64,000 bases of DNA, taken from contig NZ_JADNBB010000019.1 of the NCBI RefSeq assembly GCF_015550595.1, forward strand, positions 59,880-123,879, read 5' to 3'. Both the position numbers and the translations under genes were made by a program. Position 1 is the stretch's first letter. Each line of letters opens with the position of its first letter. Shown one piece after another: positions 1 to 9,185 of this stretch. The stretch is from Parabacteroides goldsteinii (GTDB taxonomy: Bacteria; Bacteroidota; Bacteroidia; Bacteroidales; Tannerellaceae). Under the pieces are notes generated by a model, which made no database searches, was not told where the DNA came from, and was given only the letters and a program-made list of their open reading frames with translations.

Positions 1-939
1 GGTTATAACTGCCAGCGTCAGGCACATTCCTATTATCCGGATCACTTATGGCATAACAATGATACGGTTTTCCTGCATGAAAACGATCATGAAGGCCGGC
101 AGGTCTATTCGCAGGATCTGATCCATGAACAGGCCTTAAAGTTTATCCGTGATAATAAAGACAAGCCTTTTTATGCGATGTTGACTTATACATTGCCCCA
201 CGCAGAACTGAACCTGCCGCATGACTCTATCTACCGGATGTATGAAAATGCATTTGAAGAAGTTCCTTATGACGGAAAGATGGGATATCACCCGTCTGAA
301 AAACCTTATGCCTCTTTCGCGGCGATGGTAAGCAGACTGGATAAATATGTCGGCGATGTTATGGCTGAACTTAAAGAACTGGGATTGGATAAGAATACGA
401 TCGTGATCTTCACCAGCGATAACGGACCGCACCGGGAAGGTGGAGCGAACCCGGATTATTTCCTGAGCTACGGACCACTGAAAGGTGTAAAAAGGGATGT
501 TTATGAAGGAGGTATCCGTGTGCCGATGGTAGCTTGGTGCCCGGATAAGATTAAGGCGGGTGTTAAGAACGATCATATCAGTGCCTTCTGGGATGTTATG
601 CCGACATTGGCTGAATTGACAGGTGTTACTTTGCCTGAAACCGGAGACGGAATTTCTTTCCTGCCTACCTTATTTTCGAAAGACGGACAGAAGCAACATG
701 AATATTTGTATTGGGAATTCCATGAACTGAACGGACGCGAAGCTTTACGCAGCGGCAACTGGAAACTGATCCGGCAGCCGATCGTTGGTGAAACCATTCT
801 GGAACTCTATGATTTGAGTTCGGATATTCATGAGGATAATAACCTGGCTCAGCAGAATCCGGAGAAGGTGAAAGAGTTGGAGGTATTAATGGACGGTGCA
901 CGTACGGAATCACCGTTGTTTAATTTCGGAAGAAAATGA
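1..939 (+). CDS. Sulfatase, C-terminal part (5' end outside window)
   Basis: The reading frame is open from the first base and ends at the TGA overlapping the next start, so the N-terminus, including the expected C/S-x-P-x-R formylglycine motif, lies outside the window. What remains looks like the second half of a type I sulfatase: the ITDNGxH-like stretch TSDNGPHREGG, then YGPLKG and the EGGIRVP block found near the active site, then a short C-terminal subdomain. Sulfatases of this family remove sulfate esters from glycans, usually in the periplasm. The ATGA overlap with the GH20 gene implies translational coupling, so sulfated amino sugars such as those in mucin or glycosaminoglycans are likely substrates. 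Exact specificity cannot be read from this fragment. Confidence 0.9.
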   Translation, partial: GYNCQRQAHSYYPDHLWHNNDTVFLHENDHEGRQVYSQDLIHEQALKFIRDNKDKPFYAMLTYTLPHAELNLPHDSIYRMYENAFEEVPYDGKMGYHPSEKPYASFAAMVSRLDKYVGDVMAELKELGLDKNTIVIFTSDNGPHREGGANPDYFLSYGPLKGVKRDVYEGGIRVPMVAWCPDKIKAGVKNDHISAFWDVMPTLAELTGVTLPETGDGISFLPTLFSKDGQKQHEYLYWEFHELNGREALRSGNWKLIRQPIVGETILELYDLSSDIHEDNNLAQQNPEKVKELEVLMDGARTESPLFNFGRK

Positions 940-2987
940 AAACGACTTTATTAGCTTGTTTATTATTCGTTACGGGCAGTTTGTTTGCCCGTAACCTGGA
1001 TAAAACATTCCAGCTATTACCACAGCCGCAATCTGTTGAAGTCCTTTCCGGGAAAGGATTGAACTTCGGAGAATTGTCGTATGTATCGTCTGCCGAGGGT
1101 GCTTCGATCCCTGTACTGGGTGAGATTGTAAACGGATTACCTCAAAGCAAACGTGCCGGTAAAGGTGTCTGGTTTCAATTGTCGACGACAAATGTACCAG
1201 ACTCTCCCGAAGGATATGTGCTTGAAATATCTGATAAAGGGGTAACCGTTACATCGAGAGATAATGCCGGGCTTTTTTACGGTGCACAGACATTGGAGCA
1301 GTTGCTGGAAGACAGCCGTGATTTTAAGAAGGAAATACCTTCGATGAAGATAACGGATTATCCGGCAATCGCCTATCGTGCTGTCCATCTCGATACCAAG
1401 CATCACCTGGATCGTATGGAGTACTATTACCGTATGGTGGATAAGTTGGCCCGTTATAAAGTGAATGCAATAATCTGGGAATTGGAAGATAAGTTGCGTT
1501 TTACCCGTCGTCCTGAAGCCGGTGCTCCGAATGCAATCAGCAAACAGGAGATGCAGGCTTTATGCCGGTATGCGAAGGAGCGGAATGTGGAGATCAGTCC
1601 GTTGGTACAAGGTCTGGGACATGCCGGATTTATTCTGAAGCACCATTGGGAATTGCGGGAGAATCCGGCAAGCGACTGGGAATTCTGCCCGTCCGATCCC
1701 CGTACGTACGAGGTGCAGTTCGATCTGTATCTGGATGCGCTCGAAGCAATGCCCTATGGAAAATATCTGCATGTAGGCGGGGATGAGATAACTGCTATTG
1801 GTATCGATGACCGTTGTAAGGCTACCGGAAAGTCTGCATTCGAATTGCAGATGGTATGGTTGAAAAAGGTTTGTCAGTTTGCTGTCGATCATGGTCGTAT
1901 TCCTATATTCTGGGATGACATGCCGCTTAAATATGCCGGTCTGTGGGAACTGGCTTTGAGTGATAAGACGGAAGAGGAAGTGGCAAAGGAATGGAATACT
2001 GAAAAGCTGGACAAAGCGATCGATCTCTTTCCGAAAGAATGTGTGTATATGCGTTGGAAATATGAAGATGCGACCGCTCCGGCACATCGAAAGCTGCTGA
2101 AATGGTATAGCGATAAAGGGCTGAAAGTGATGGGAGCAACTGCTGCGTCAGCCGGTGACTCGCCTTTCCTGCCACGTAATAACACACGGTCGGGATATGT
2201 GAAAGGTTTCAGTCAGCTTGTTGCGGAAAATCATCTGGAAGGAATTCTTGCAACAGCCTGGGATGACGGCTCTCCGCATCTGGAAACAGTTTGGCGCGGT
2301 TATATCGCGCAAGGTGAGTTCGGCTGGAATCCGACAGCACGGGATATAGAAACCTTCAAGAAGGTTCATGCCCAGCGTGAATATGGTTTCCGTCCGGAAG
2401 AGAACCGGATGCAGTTTCTCGATGAACTGGAAAAAGCAATCTTCTTCTTTGACGGAGCATTAGTCACTTCCGGACGGAGAAACCCGGCCTGGGGAACAAC
2501 GGCCTTTACACTGATGGAATTGCCGGATAAGGCAAATCCGGGTATATGGAGCGAAACATATAAAGAGAAAATAGCGAAAGCCAAAGAGGAAGCAAAACGC
2601 TATGAGCTTATTGCAAGTGGAGTTCGTACGGCTGAAAAAAATGCTTTGCGTAACCGTTATACCCTGGAAGTGTATGAGCAAACGAATAATTTACAAAACT
2701 ATCCGACCCGTTTGATACTGGCATTGAATGAGTATGACACGGCGAAAGATGCTGCTGCCCGCAAAGCCACTTTGGATAAAGTTGTCGGAGTTTGTAATTA
2801 TTTCAACGAAATGCGTTCCAGCCTGGAAGCTGTTTATTCGGAAACCCGTTTTATGCAGCAACCGGAAGGTTTTATTGCCGATATGAATCACCATAACCAT
2901 TTGTCATCGAAAACAGAAAATAGCGACTGGCTCTATCTGTATGAAATCCCGATGATAAAGAAGGTGCTTCAATGGGCTGATCGATAA
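936..2987 (+). CDS. GH20 beta-N-acetylhexosaminidase
   Basis: A 683-residue exported glycoside hydrolase with a signal peptide ending near residue 18 (LFVTGSLFA-R). An N-terminal GH20b-type domain (about 25-135) precedes the TIM barrel. The catalytic pair D283-E284 sits in HVGGDE, as in substrate-assisted GH20 enzymes that release terminal GlcNAc or GalNAc. The C-terminal ~200 residues are helical and of unknown role. The start overlaps the sulfatase stop by 4 nt, so both are translated together and probably act in sequence: desulfation, then removal of HexNAc. The family is certain; substrate linkage is inferred. Confidence 0.93.
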   Translation: MKTTLLACLLFVTGSLFARNLDKTFQLLPQPQSVEVLSGKGLNFGELSYVSSAEGASIPVLGEIVNGLPQSKRAGKGVWFQLSTTNVPDSPEGYVLEISDKGVTVTSRDNAGLFYGAQTLEQLLEDSRDFKKEIPSMKITDYPAIAYRAVHLDTKHHLDRMEYYYRMVDKLARYKVNAIIWELEDKLRFTRRPEAGAPNAISKQEMQALCRYAKERNVEISPLVQGLGHAGFILKHHWELRENPASDWEFCPSDPRTYEVQFDLYLDALEAMPYGKYLHVGGDEITAIGIDDRCKATGKSAFELQMVWLKKVCQFAVDHGRIPIFWDDMPLKYAGLWELALSDKTEEEVAKEWNTEKLDKAIDLFPKECVYMRWKYEDATAPAHRKLLKWYSDKGLKVMGATAASAGDSPFLPRNNTRSGYVKGFSQLVAENHLEGILATAWDDGSPHLETVWRGYIAQGEFGWNPTARDIETFKKVHAQREYGFRPEENRMQFLDELEKAIFFFDGALVTSGRRNPAWGTTAFTLMELPDKANPGIWSETYKEKIAKAKEEAKRYELIASGVRTAEKNALRNRYTLEVYEQTNNLQNYPTRLILALNEYDTAKDAAARKATLDKVVGVCNYFNEMRSSLEAVYSETRFMQQPEGFIADMNHHNHLSSKTENSDWLYLYEIPMIKKVLQWADR

Positions 2988-3034
2988 AGTGAGGTGTAAT
3001 AAGCCAAAAATAATGTCCTGTATAAACTTTACTG

Positions 3035-3120
3035 GGAAGAGTGACTTCCCAGTGTTAGGAAGAGTGACTTCCCAGTGTTAGGAAGAGTGACTTCCCAGTG
3101 TTAGGAAGAGTGACTTCCTA
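3035..3120. repeat. 23-bp tandem repeat with hairpin core, 3.7 copies
   Basis: Copies begin at 3035, 3058, 3081 and 3104, the last one partial. Each holds the inverted repeat GGAAG-AGTGA-CTTCC. In the first copy the arms extend to ACTGGGAAG/CTTCCCAGT, and in the last to TTAGGAAG/CTTCCTAA, so outer copies have longer perfect stems than inner ones. The array lies in the 194-bp gap before the GH2 gene, just upstream of a possible -7 element CATATTTG (3139-3146). It has no spacers, so it is not a CRISPR. It could bind a regulator or form RNA hairpins. Confidence 0.9.
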
Positions 3121-3181
3121 AAATGTTACTAAATAGCTCATATTTGATAACAACTGAATTAATAATATATAAATATTTACC

Positions 3182-5848
3182 ATGAAGAAAATAGCATTAA
3201 TACTATTTATTTGTTTGCTGTGCCTCCCCTTATGGGCGGCGCATCAACCGGAGTTTTCTACAGCCGGTTTCTTTCGGATGGAAAATACCGGACGTGATGT
3301 TTATTCCATGAATCCGGCCTGGCGTTTCTATAAGGGGGCAGTGCAGGGAGCCGATGCAAAAGAGTTTAATGATAAAGACTGGACAGTCGTTTCCCTGCCA
3401 CATGGCATTGAATACCTGCCGACTGAGGCCAGTGGTTGCATTAACTATCAGGGGGAAGTGTGGTATCGCAAGCATTTTACACCCGATGCCGCTTTGAAAG
3501 GAAAAAAACTATTCCTGCATTTCGAAGCAATCATGGGGAAAAGCAAGGTGTTTGTAAACGGTAAGCAACTGACCGAGCATTTCGGAGGTTATCTTCCTGT
3601 TGTGGTGGATGTAACGGACGTACTCGACTGGAATGGCGATAATGTGATTGCTGTATGGACAGACAATAGCGACGATCCGTCCTATCCTCCCGGAAAAGCC
3701 CAGGATGTATTGGACTATACCTATTTCGGAGGTATTTACCGCGACTGCTGGCTGATTGCTCATAACAATATCTTTATCACCGATCCGAATTATGCGGATG
3801 AAGTAGCCGGAGGCGGATTATTTGTCGCTTATAATAACGTATCGGAAGCTTCGGCTGATGTATTGTTGAAAATACAACTGCGCAACGAAACGAAAAAATC
3901 GTTTACCGGTGTCGTGGAATATGAATTGCAGCAACCCGATGGTCAGCAAGTCGCTTTCCTGAATGCAAAGGTCCGCGTAAAGCCGGGTAAATCTGTCAGC
4001 AGTTCTGATAAGTTGTTAGTGAAGAACCCGCTTTTGTGGAGTCCATCTTCACCTACATTGTATAACCTGTTGGTACGTATCCGTGATGAACAAGGGAATG
4101 TGATCGACGGTTATCGCCGCCGTATCGGTATCCGTAGCATCGAATTCAAAGGAAAAGACGGTTTCTGGTTAAATGGTAAACCGTATGAGAAGCCGTTGAT
4201 CGGAGCGAACCGCCATCAGGATTTTGCCGTTGTCGGTAATGCGGTGGCTAACAGTATTCACTGGCGTGATGCGAAAAAGCTGAAGGATGTAGGTATGGAA
4301 GTGATCCGTAACGCCCATTGTCCGCAAGATCCCGCCTTTATGGATGCCTGCGACGAACTGGGATTGTTCGTGATCGTCAATACTCCGGGTTGGCAGTTCT
4401 GGAACGATGCTCCCGAATTCGCCCAGCGTGTGTACAGTGATATCCGTCACCTGGTACGCCGCGATCGTAATCATCCTTCGGTCTGGCTGTGGGAACCGAT
4501 ATTGAACGAAACCTGGTATCCGGCAGACTTTGCCAAGAATACCAATGATATTGTACATGCCGAGTATCCTTATCCGTCTTGCTATTGCGGCAGTGACAGT
4601 GAGGCACGCGGTCATGAGGTCTTTCCGGTTCTCTTCTCCCATCCCCAGAATGCCGATCAGGAGTGGGCTATAAAAGAACTGGATCCTTCGAAAACTTATT
4701 TCACCCGCGAATGGGGAGATAACGTAGACGATTGGAATTCGCATAACTCTCCCAGCCGTGTGGCCCGTAACTGGGGCGAACAGGCTATGCTGATACAGGC
4801 ACAGCATTATGCTTCCCCATCTTACCCGTATACCAGCTATGATGCTTTGTATCAGACATCCCGCCAGCATGTGGGAGGATGCCTGTGGCATTCTTTCGAC
4901 CATCAGCGCGGGTATCACCCCGATCCTTTTTATGGAGGGATCATGGATGTGTTCCGTCAGCCCAAATACTCCTATTATATGTTCAAGGCCCAGCGTCCTC
5001 CGGTAAAAAGTGATCTGATAGCTGAGACAGGACCGATGGTCTTTATTGCCCATGAAATGACTCCTTTCTCCGGCAAGGATGTGGTGGTTTACTCCAACTG
5101 TGATGAAGTACGCCTGACTTTTAATAAAGATGGAAAGACAGCCACCTATAAAAAAGATAAGAACAGGAAGGGAATGCCTTCACCTGTTATCACCTTCCCG
5201 GATATGTATGATTTTATGGTGGATAAAGCACTTTCAAGAGAAAGGAAGCAAGAGGATGTCTATTTACTGGCAGAGGGCCTGATTGACGGAAAAGTGGTTG
5301 CGACCCATAAGGTGACTCCTGCCCGTCGTCCCGAAAAGCTTTTACTCTGGGTGGATAATGAAGGAACGAATCTTGAAGCGAACGGTTCCGATTTCGTAAC
5401 CGTGATTGCGGCCGTAGCCGATAAGCAAGGTAACATCAAACGTCTGAATAACTATTTTATCAAATTCAATGTAGAAGGTGAAGGCAGACTACTGGGTGGT
5501 TCGGACGTAATGGCGAATCCGGCTCCGGTAAAATGGGGAACGGCTCCTGTTCTTGTACAGTCGACTTTGAAACCGGGTAAGATCAAAGTAACAGCCAGCG
5601 TATTGTTTGAAGGTTCACAGATGCCGTTAAGCGCAGAACTTGAATTTGAGAGTAAACCGACCTCTTTCCCGTTGATTTATGATCAGGCTGATGCCGCCTT
5701 GATCCCTGCTTTTTCTGTTGAAAGCGGTCAGGCTGCAACTGTTAAATCTTCTGCTGAACGAGAAGTGGAACGCCTGAAAAAGGAATTGAATGCTTTGAAG
5801 CTAAAAGAAGTGGAACGGCAACAAACTGAGTTTGGCGAGAATCGGTAA
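3182..5848 (+). CDS. GH2 family glycoside hydrolase (beta-galactosidase-like)
   Basis: An 888-residue exported enzyme with a signal peptide (cleavage after PLWAA, about residue 20). It has the GH2 order: N-terminal sugar-binding domain (about 40-200), immunoglobulin-like domain (about 205-320), TIM barrel (about 325-610) and further beta domains. The acid/base is E443 in WEPILNE after the NHPSVWLW block, and the probable nucleophile is E510 in FTREWGD. The last ~30 residues (AEREVERLKKELNALKLKE) form a charged heptad-like coiled coil that is unusual for GH2. Neighbours suggest host-glycan breakdown. Beta-galactosidase is the likeliest activity, but glucuronidase or mannosidase cannot be excluded. 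Confidence 0.88.
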   Translation: MKKIALILFICLLCLPLWAAHQPEFSTAGFFRMENTGRDVYSMNPAWRFYKGAVQGADAKEFNDKDWTVVSLPHGIEYLPTEASGCINYQGEVWYRKHFTPDAALKGKKLFLHFEAIMGKSKVFVNGKQLTEHFGGYLPVVVDVTDVLDWNGDNVIAVWTDNSDDPSYPPGKAQDVLDYTYFGGIYRDCWLIAHNNIFITDPNYADEVAGGGLFVAYNNVSEASADVLLKIQLRNETKKSFTGVVEYELQQPDGQQVAFLNAKVRVKPGKSVSSSDKLLVKNPLLWSPSSPTLYNLLVRIRDEQGNVIDGYRRRIGIRSIEFKGKDGFWLNGKPYEKPLIGANRHQDFAVVGNAVANSIHWRDAKKLKDVGMEVIRNAHCPQDPAFMDACDELGLFVIVNTPGWQFWNDAPEFAQRVYSDIRHLVRRDRNHPSVWLWEPILNETWYPADFAKNTNDIVHAEYPYPSCYCGSDSEARGHEVFPVLFSHPQNADQEWAIKELDPSKTYFTREWGDNVDDWNSHNSPSRVARNWGEQAMLIQAQHYASPSYPYTSYDALYQTSRQHVGGCLWHSFDHQRGYHPDPFYGGIMDVFRQPKYSYYMFKAQRPPVKSDLIAETGPMVFIAHEMTPFSGKDVVVYSNCDEVRLTFNKDGKTATYKKDKNRKGMPSPVITFPDMYDFMVDKALSRERKQEDVYLLAEGLIDGKVVATHKVTPARRPEKLLLWVDNEGTNLEANGSDFVTVIAAVADKQGNIKRLNNYFIKFNVEGEGRLLGGSDVMANPAPVKWGTAPVLVQSTLKPGKIKVTASVLFEGSQMPLSAELEFESKPTSFPLIYDQADAALIPAFSVESGQAATVKSSAEREVERLKKELNALKLKEVERQQTEFGENR

Positions 5849-5978
5849 GCTTTAAACCTGGAATAATAGAGCTATTGTTCTCCATCATTTCATTTTGTCA
5901 ATAATCGAATATAAACTGAATGGCTCAAACCTGACAAAAAATGAATATCTTTATCCCAAACTCTAAATTTAAAGAATT

Positions 5979-6764
5979 ATGACGAAAACTTTATCAGGAC
6001 TTTTAGTCTGTATCGGTGTAATGTGTGTACTATCATGTACCCAGCAGCCCAAAGAGTGGAAACTGGTTTGGGAAGATAATTTTGATCAGAGGGATAGTTT
6101 CGATCCTGCTTCCTGGAGTAAGATACCCCGTGGAGGATCAGACTGGAATAATTATATGTCCGACTTCGATTCCTGTTATGCTATGCGTGACGGAAAACTG
6201 ATTCTGCGTGGATTGGTTAACTATAGTTTGCCTACCGACACAGCTCCTTTTATTACCGGTGGAGTTTATACGAAAGACAAAGTCGGTTTTAACAACGGTC
6301 GTTTGGAAATCCATGCCAAGCTTAACGGTGCCACCGGTGCGTGGCCTGCCTTTTGGCTGTTGCCACAGGATGGGAAATGGCCGAACGGAGGTGAGATAGA
6401 TATAATGGAACGTCTTAATAATGATAGTATTGCTTATCAGACTGTTCATTCAAACTATACCTTTAACCTGGGTATCAAAGATAATCCGAAGCAAGGCAGT
6501 ACCGGTTTGATAAACAAGGATGACTTCAACACATATATCGTTGAGATGTATACGGACAGTCTTGTTTTTTTCATCAACGATAACCATACGTTCACTTATC
6601 CGCGTATCGAAACAGACAAGGAAGGGCAATATCCGTTCAGTGATAGCCAGTTCTATCTTTTGCTCGATATGCAGCTCGGAGGTAGTTGGGTTGGAGCAGT
6701 CGAACCTGCTGATCTTCCTGTGGAAATGGAGATCGACTGGGTGCGTTTTTATCAGAAGAAATAA
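5979..6764 (+). CDS. GH16 family lipoprotein (beta-glucanase-like)
   Basis: A 261-residue lipoprotein: a hydrophobic N-terminus with lipobox cysteine C20 (VLSC) suggests anchoring at the outer membrane or surface. The GH16 jelly-roll signature EIDIME is present, with nucleophile E139, D141 and acid/base E144, followed by the expected beta strands and a closing WVRFYQ motif. GH16 members cut beta-1,3 or beta-1,4 glucans and galactans, and several in gut Bacteroides are endo-acting O-glycanases on mucin. With sulfatase, GH20 and GH2 neighbours the mucin or galactan option is attractive but inferred. It is short, with no extra carbohydrate-binding module. Confidence 0.9.
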   Translation: MTKTLSGLLVCIGVMCVLSCTQQPKEWKLVWEDNFDQRDSFDPASWSKIPRGGSDWNNYMSDFDSCYAMRDGKLILRGLVNYSLPTDTAPFITGGVYTKDKVGFNNGRLEIHAKLNGATGAWPAFWLLPQDGKWPNGGEIDIMERLNNDSIAYQTVHSNYTFNLGIKDNPKQGSTGLINKDDFNTYIVEMYTDSLVFFINDNHTFTYPRIETDKEGQYPFSDSQFYLLLDMQLGGSWVGAVEPADLPVEMEIDWVRFYQKK

Positions 6765-6800
6765 GACCTTTTAGTGAATAAATTTTAATGTATAAAAAGA

Positions 6801-6832
6801 GCGTTCGTGATTTTATTTGCGGACGCCTTTTT
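6801..6832 (+). terminator. Intrinsic terminator after GH16 gene
   Basis: Stem GCGTTCG (6801-6807) pairs with CGGACGC (6820-6826), with one G-U pair, and is followed by a T-run. It closes the glycosidase region. Confidence 0.75.
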
Positions 6833-7005
6833 GTTTACAAACGGGTGTTCTGTCCGGGAATAGCCCTTTTTCTAGTTCCCTTGACTCTAATACCTTAAAA
6901 TATAATATAGAGATATTGATTGATTATTAATTGAAGTCTGTATAAATGACTATAAGAGGGTGTTTTTTTCTTTGGCTTAGTAACAATTGTTTGATATAAA
7001 AGGTT

Positions 7006-7013
7006 TATATTTG
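7006..7013 (+). promoter_or_regulatory. Bacteroidota-type -7 promoter box
   Basis: TATATTTG matches TAnnTTTG, with TTGTTTG at 6987-6993 as the -33 region. It lies 37 bp before the start of the small membrane protein gene. Confidence 0.7.
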
Positions 7014-7050
7014 CGATGTTAATAATATTAAATATCTAAAACTAACTGTA

Positions 7051-7383
7051 ATGATTGGATCTATTATTCAGCTGGCGTTATGTATACTAATGCTTGCCAG
7101 CATGTGGAAAATTTTCGAAACTTTCGGCCAGAAAGGATGGGCATGTATTATTCCGTTTTACAACATCATCGTAATGTTGCGTATCGTAAAATGGGAACCT
7201 GTAAAATTCTGGTTTTTCCTGATCCCTATTTACAACATTTATCTTTCATTCTTGCTGTACAGGGATATTGCAGCAAAGTATGGTAAAGGTGACAATGCGT
7301 ATGCAATAGGCTTGCTTTTGTTACCGTTCATTTTCTTCCCGTTATTGGCGTTCAAAGAAACTCCGATAGAAGGTGTAGAGTAA
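7051..7383 (+). CDS. Small membrane protein, DUF5684-like
   Basis: A 110-residue protein with three hydrophobic segments (about 3-20, 48-68 and 84-100). The motif GQKGWACIIPFYNIIVML followed by KFWFFLIPIYNIYLSFLL is typical of the DUF5684 family, whose members often sit beside signal peptidases; no catalytic residues are seen here. Function is unknown. It is a single-gene unit bounded by its own promoter (7006) and a strong terminator (7407). Confidence 0.75.
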   Translation: MIGSIIQLALCILMLASMWKIFETFGQKGWACIIPFYNIIVMLRIVKWEPVKFWFFLIPIYNIYLSFLLYRDIAAKYGKGDNAYAIGLLLLPFIFFPLLAFKETPIEGVE

Positions 7384-7406
7384 TTTAGTATGTAATGAGG
7401 GGAAAG

Positions 7407-7436
7407 AGCCTTTCGCTAAAACGAAAGGCTTTTTTT
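7407..7436 (+). terminator. Intrinsic terminator
   Basis: Perfect 9-bp stem AGCCTTTCG/CGAAAGGCT with a 6-nt loop and a run of T residues. Confidence 0.92.
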
Positions 7437-7489
7437 ATATTCTTATATCTGTATAAATGAATATCTCTCCGTTGTTAAAATAAACATCG

Positions 7490-7497
7490 TATCTTTG
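7490..7497 (+). promoter_or_regulatory. -7 promoter box of sufS
   Basis: TATCTTTG, with TTGTT at 7472 as -33. Because transcription would start near 7503, an in-frame upstream ATG at 7495 cannot be the start; this supports the ATG at 7531. Confidence 0.8.
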
Positions 7498-7530
7498 GCG
7501 TTTGTTATACGATTAAAGGTACAAGTTATT

Positions 7531-8745
7531 ATGTTAGATATACAAGCTATCCGGAAAGATTTTCCAATACTGGAGCATAAGATATACGATAAGCCGCTCA
7601 TTTATTTCGATAATGGAGCTACCACCCAAAAGCCCCGCCAGGTGGTAGAGAAGATTGAAAGCGGCTATTACAATGTGAATGCCAATATTCACCGTGGCGT
7701 TCATTTCCTGAGTCAGGCGGCTACCGAAGCACATGAAGAGGCTCGTAAAACCGTGCAGTCGTTTTTGAATGCACGTTCATCCAATGAAATCATTTTTACA
7801 CGCGGAACAACGGAGGCGATCAACCTGATTGCATCCAGTTTCACTGACGAGTGCATGTCGGCGGGTGATGAAGTGATCCTATCCGTTATGGAGCATCATT
7901 CTAATATCGTTCCCTGGCAGATACAGGCCGCAAAGAAAGGTATTGCACTGAAGGTGATTCCGATGAACGAGAAAGGTGAACTCGATATGGATAAGTTCCG
8001 CGAACTGTTCTCGGAACGTACAAAGCTGGTATCTGTTACCCATGTATCGAACGTGCTGGGGACTATCAACCCGGTAAAGGAAATAATAGAAGAAGCACAT
8101 AGTCATGAAGTTCCGGTGTTGATAGATGGTGCACAGGCTGTTCCTCACCTGGCAGTGGATGTACAGGACCTGGATGCGGAATTCTATGTTTTTTCAGGGC
8201 ATAAGGTATATGGCCCGACCGGTATCGGCGTGCTCTACGGCAAAGAAGAGTGGCTGGATAAACTTCCTCCTTACCAGGGTGGTGGAGAGATGATCGCAAC
8301 TGTTTCTTTTGAGAAAACGACTTTCAACGAATTACCGTTTAAGTTTGAAGCCGGTACGCCCGATTATATCGGTAGCACGGCTTTGGCAGAGGCCCTACGT
8401 TATGTGAATCGTTTGGGGATGAATAATATCGCGGCTTATGAAGAAGAACTGTTGCGTTATGCGACTGATAAACTGAACGCTATCGAAGGAATGCGTATAT
8501 TCGGACAGGCCGCAGATAAAGGAGCCGTACTTTCTTTCCTGGTCGGTAATATTCATCATTATGATATGGGGATGTTATTGGATCGCCTGGGAATAGCTGT
8601 CCGTACGGGGCATCATTGTGCACAGCCGTTGATGCAGGCGTTAGGTATAGAAGGAACTGTCCGTGCTTCATTCTCTTTCTACAATACAAAGGAAGAAATA
8701 GATGTCTTTGCCGCCGGGATAGAACGTGTAAGAAAAATGTTTTAA
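7531..8745 (+). CDS. sufS: Cysteine desulfurase SufS
   Basis: A 404-residue PLP enzyme that takes sulfur from cysteine and passes it as persulfide to the SUF Fe-S cluster machinery. The PLP lysine is K225 in FSGHKVYGPTG and the persulfide cysteine is C363 in RTGHHCAQP, the short-loop arrangement of type II (SufS/CsdA) enzymes. The start at 7531 is chosen because the promoter box overlaps the longer frame. The partner SufE gene lies 1.6 kb away on the other strand rather than in a suf operon; no sufBCD is in the window. Confidence 0.96.
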   Translation: MLDIQAIRKDFPILEHKIYDKPLIYFDNGATTQKPRQVVEKIESGYYNVNANIHRGVHFLSQAATEAHEEARKTVQSFLNARSSNEIIFTRGTTEAINLIASSFTDECMSAGDEVILSVMEHHSNIVPWQIQAAKKGIALKVIPMNEKGELDMDKFRELFSERTKLVSVTHVSNVLGTINPVKEIIEEAHSHEVPVLIDGAQAVPHLAVDVQDLDAEFYVFSGHKVYGPTGIGVLYGKEEWLDKLPPYQGGGEMIATVSFEKTTFNELPFKFEAGTPDYIGSTALAEALRYVNRLGMNNIAAYEEELLRYATDKLNAIEGMRIFGQAADKGAVLSFLVGNIHHYDMGMLLDRLGIAVRTGHHCAQPLMQALGIEGTVRASFSFYNTKEEIDVFAAGIERVRKMF

Positions 8746-8755
8746 GAAATAGTCT

Positions 8756-9157
8756 ATGTTATATTATCTGAAGAAATATCCAATATCCTTGACAATTATA
8801 GCTGTTGTGATCTATTTGTCGTTCTTCAAACCGCCTTCAGTGGAGATCGGTAAGATACCGGGGATAGATAAAGTGGCTCACATTTGTATGTATGCCGGAT
8901 TGTCCGGGATGTTGTGGGTAGAGTTTTTACGTAATCACCGGAAGTATGACGAGGTGTTGTGGCATGCCTGGATAGGCGCGGTGCTTTGCCCTATCCTGAT
9001 GAGTGGAGCAATCGAACTATTACAGGAATATTGTACGTCTTACAGGGGAGGAGACTGGTTTGATTTTCTGGCCAATATAAGCGGAGTTACCTTGGCCACC
9101 TTGTTCTCTTATTTCGTATTGCGCCCCTGGATGATGAGGAAGAAGATGATAGATTAA
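8756..9157 (+). CDS. VanZ-like membrane protein
   Basis: A 133-residue protein with about four membrane segments. It shows the VanZ-like pattern: a short first helix, PGIDKVAHICMYAGLSG with the conserved D/K/H, then IELLQEY with R and GD-x-x-D-F (GGDWFDFLANISG) before the last helix. The family includes VanZ of teicoplanin resistance, but most members have no known role. It follows sufS by 10 bp and precedes rnhB by 28 bp, so it is probably co-transcribed. Confidence 0.85.
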   Translation: MLYYLKKYPISLTIIAVVIYLSFFKPPSVEIGKIPGIDKVAHICMYAGLSGMLWVEFLRNHRKYDEVLWHAWIGAVLCPILMSGAIELLQEYCTSYRGGDWFDFLANISGVTLATLFSYFVLRPWMMRKKMID

Positions 9158-9185
9158 ATTAGATACTACTTAAATACTAAACTCT

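Noticed and set aside
3035..3120. CRISPR array
   Set aside because: The 23-bp units are contiguous with no unique spacers and no cas genes nearby.
4169..5053. 294-codon minus-strand frame inside the GH2 gene
   Set aside because: It is fully antisense to a strongly supported enzyme, has no recognisable motif or signal, and is explained by codon use of the real gene.
7495..7530. Longer sufS start at 7495
   Set aside because: It overlaps the -7 box, so it would not be in the transcript.
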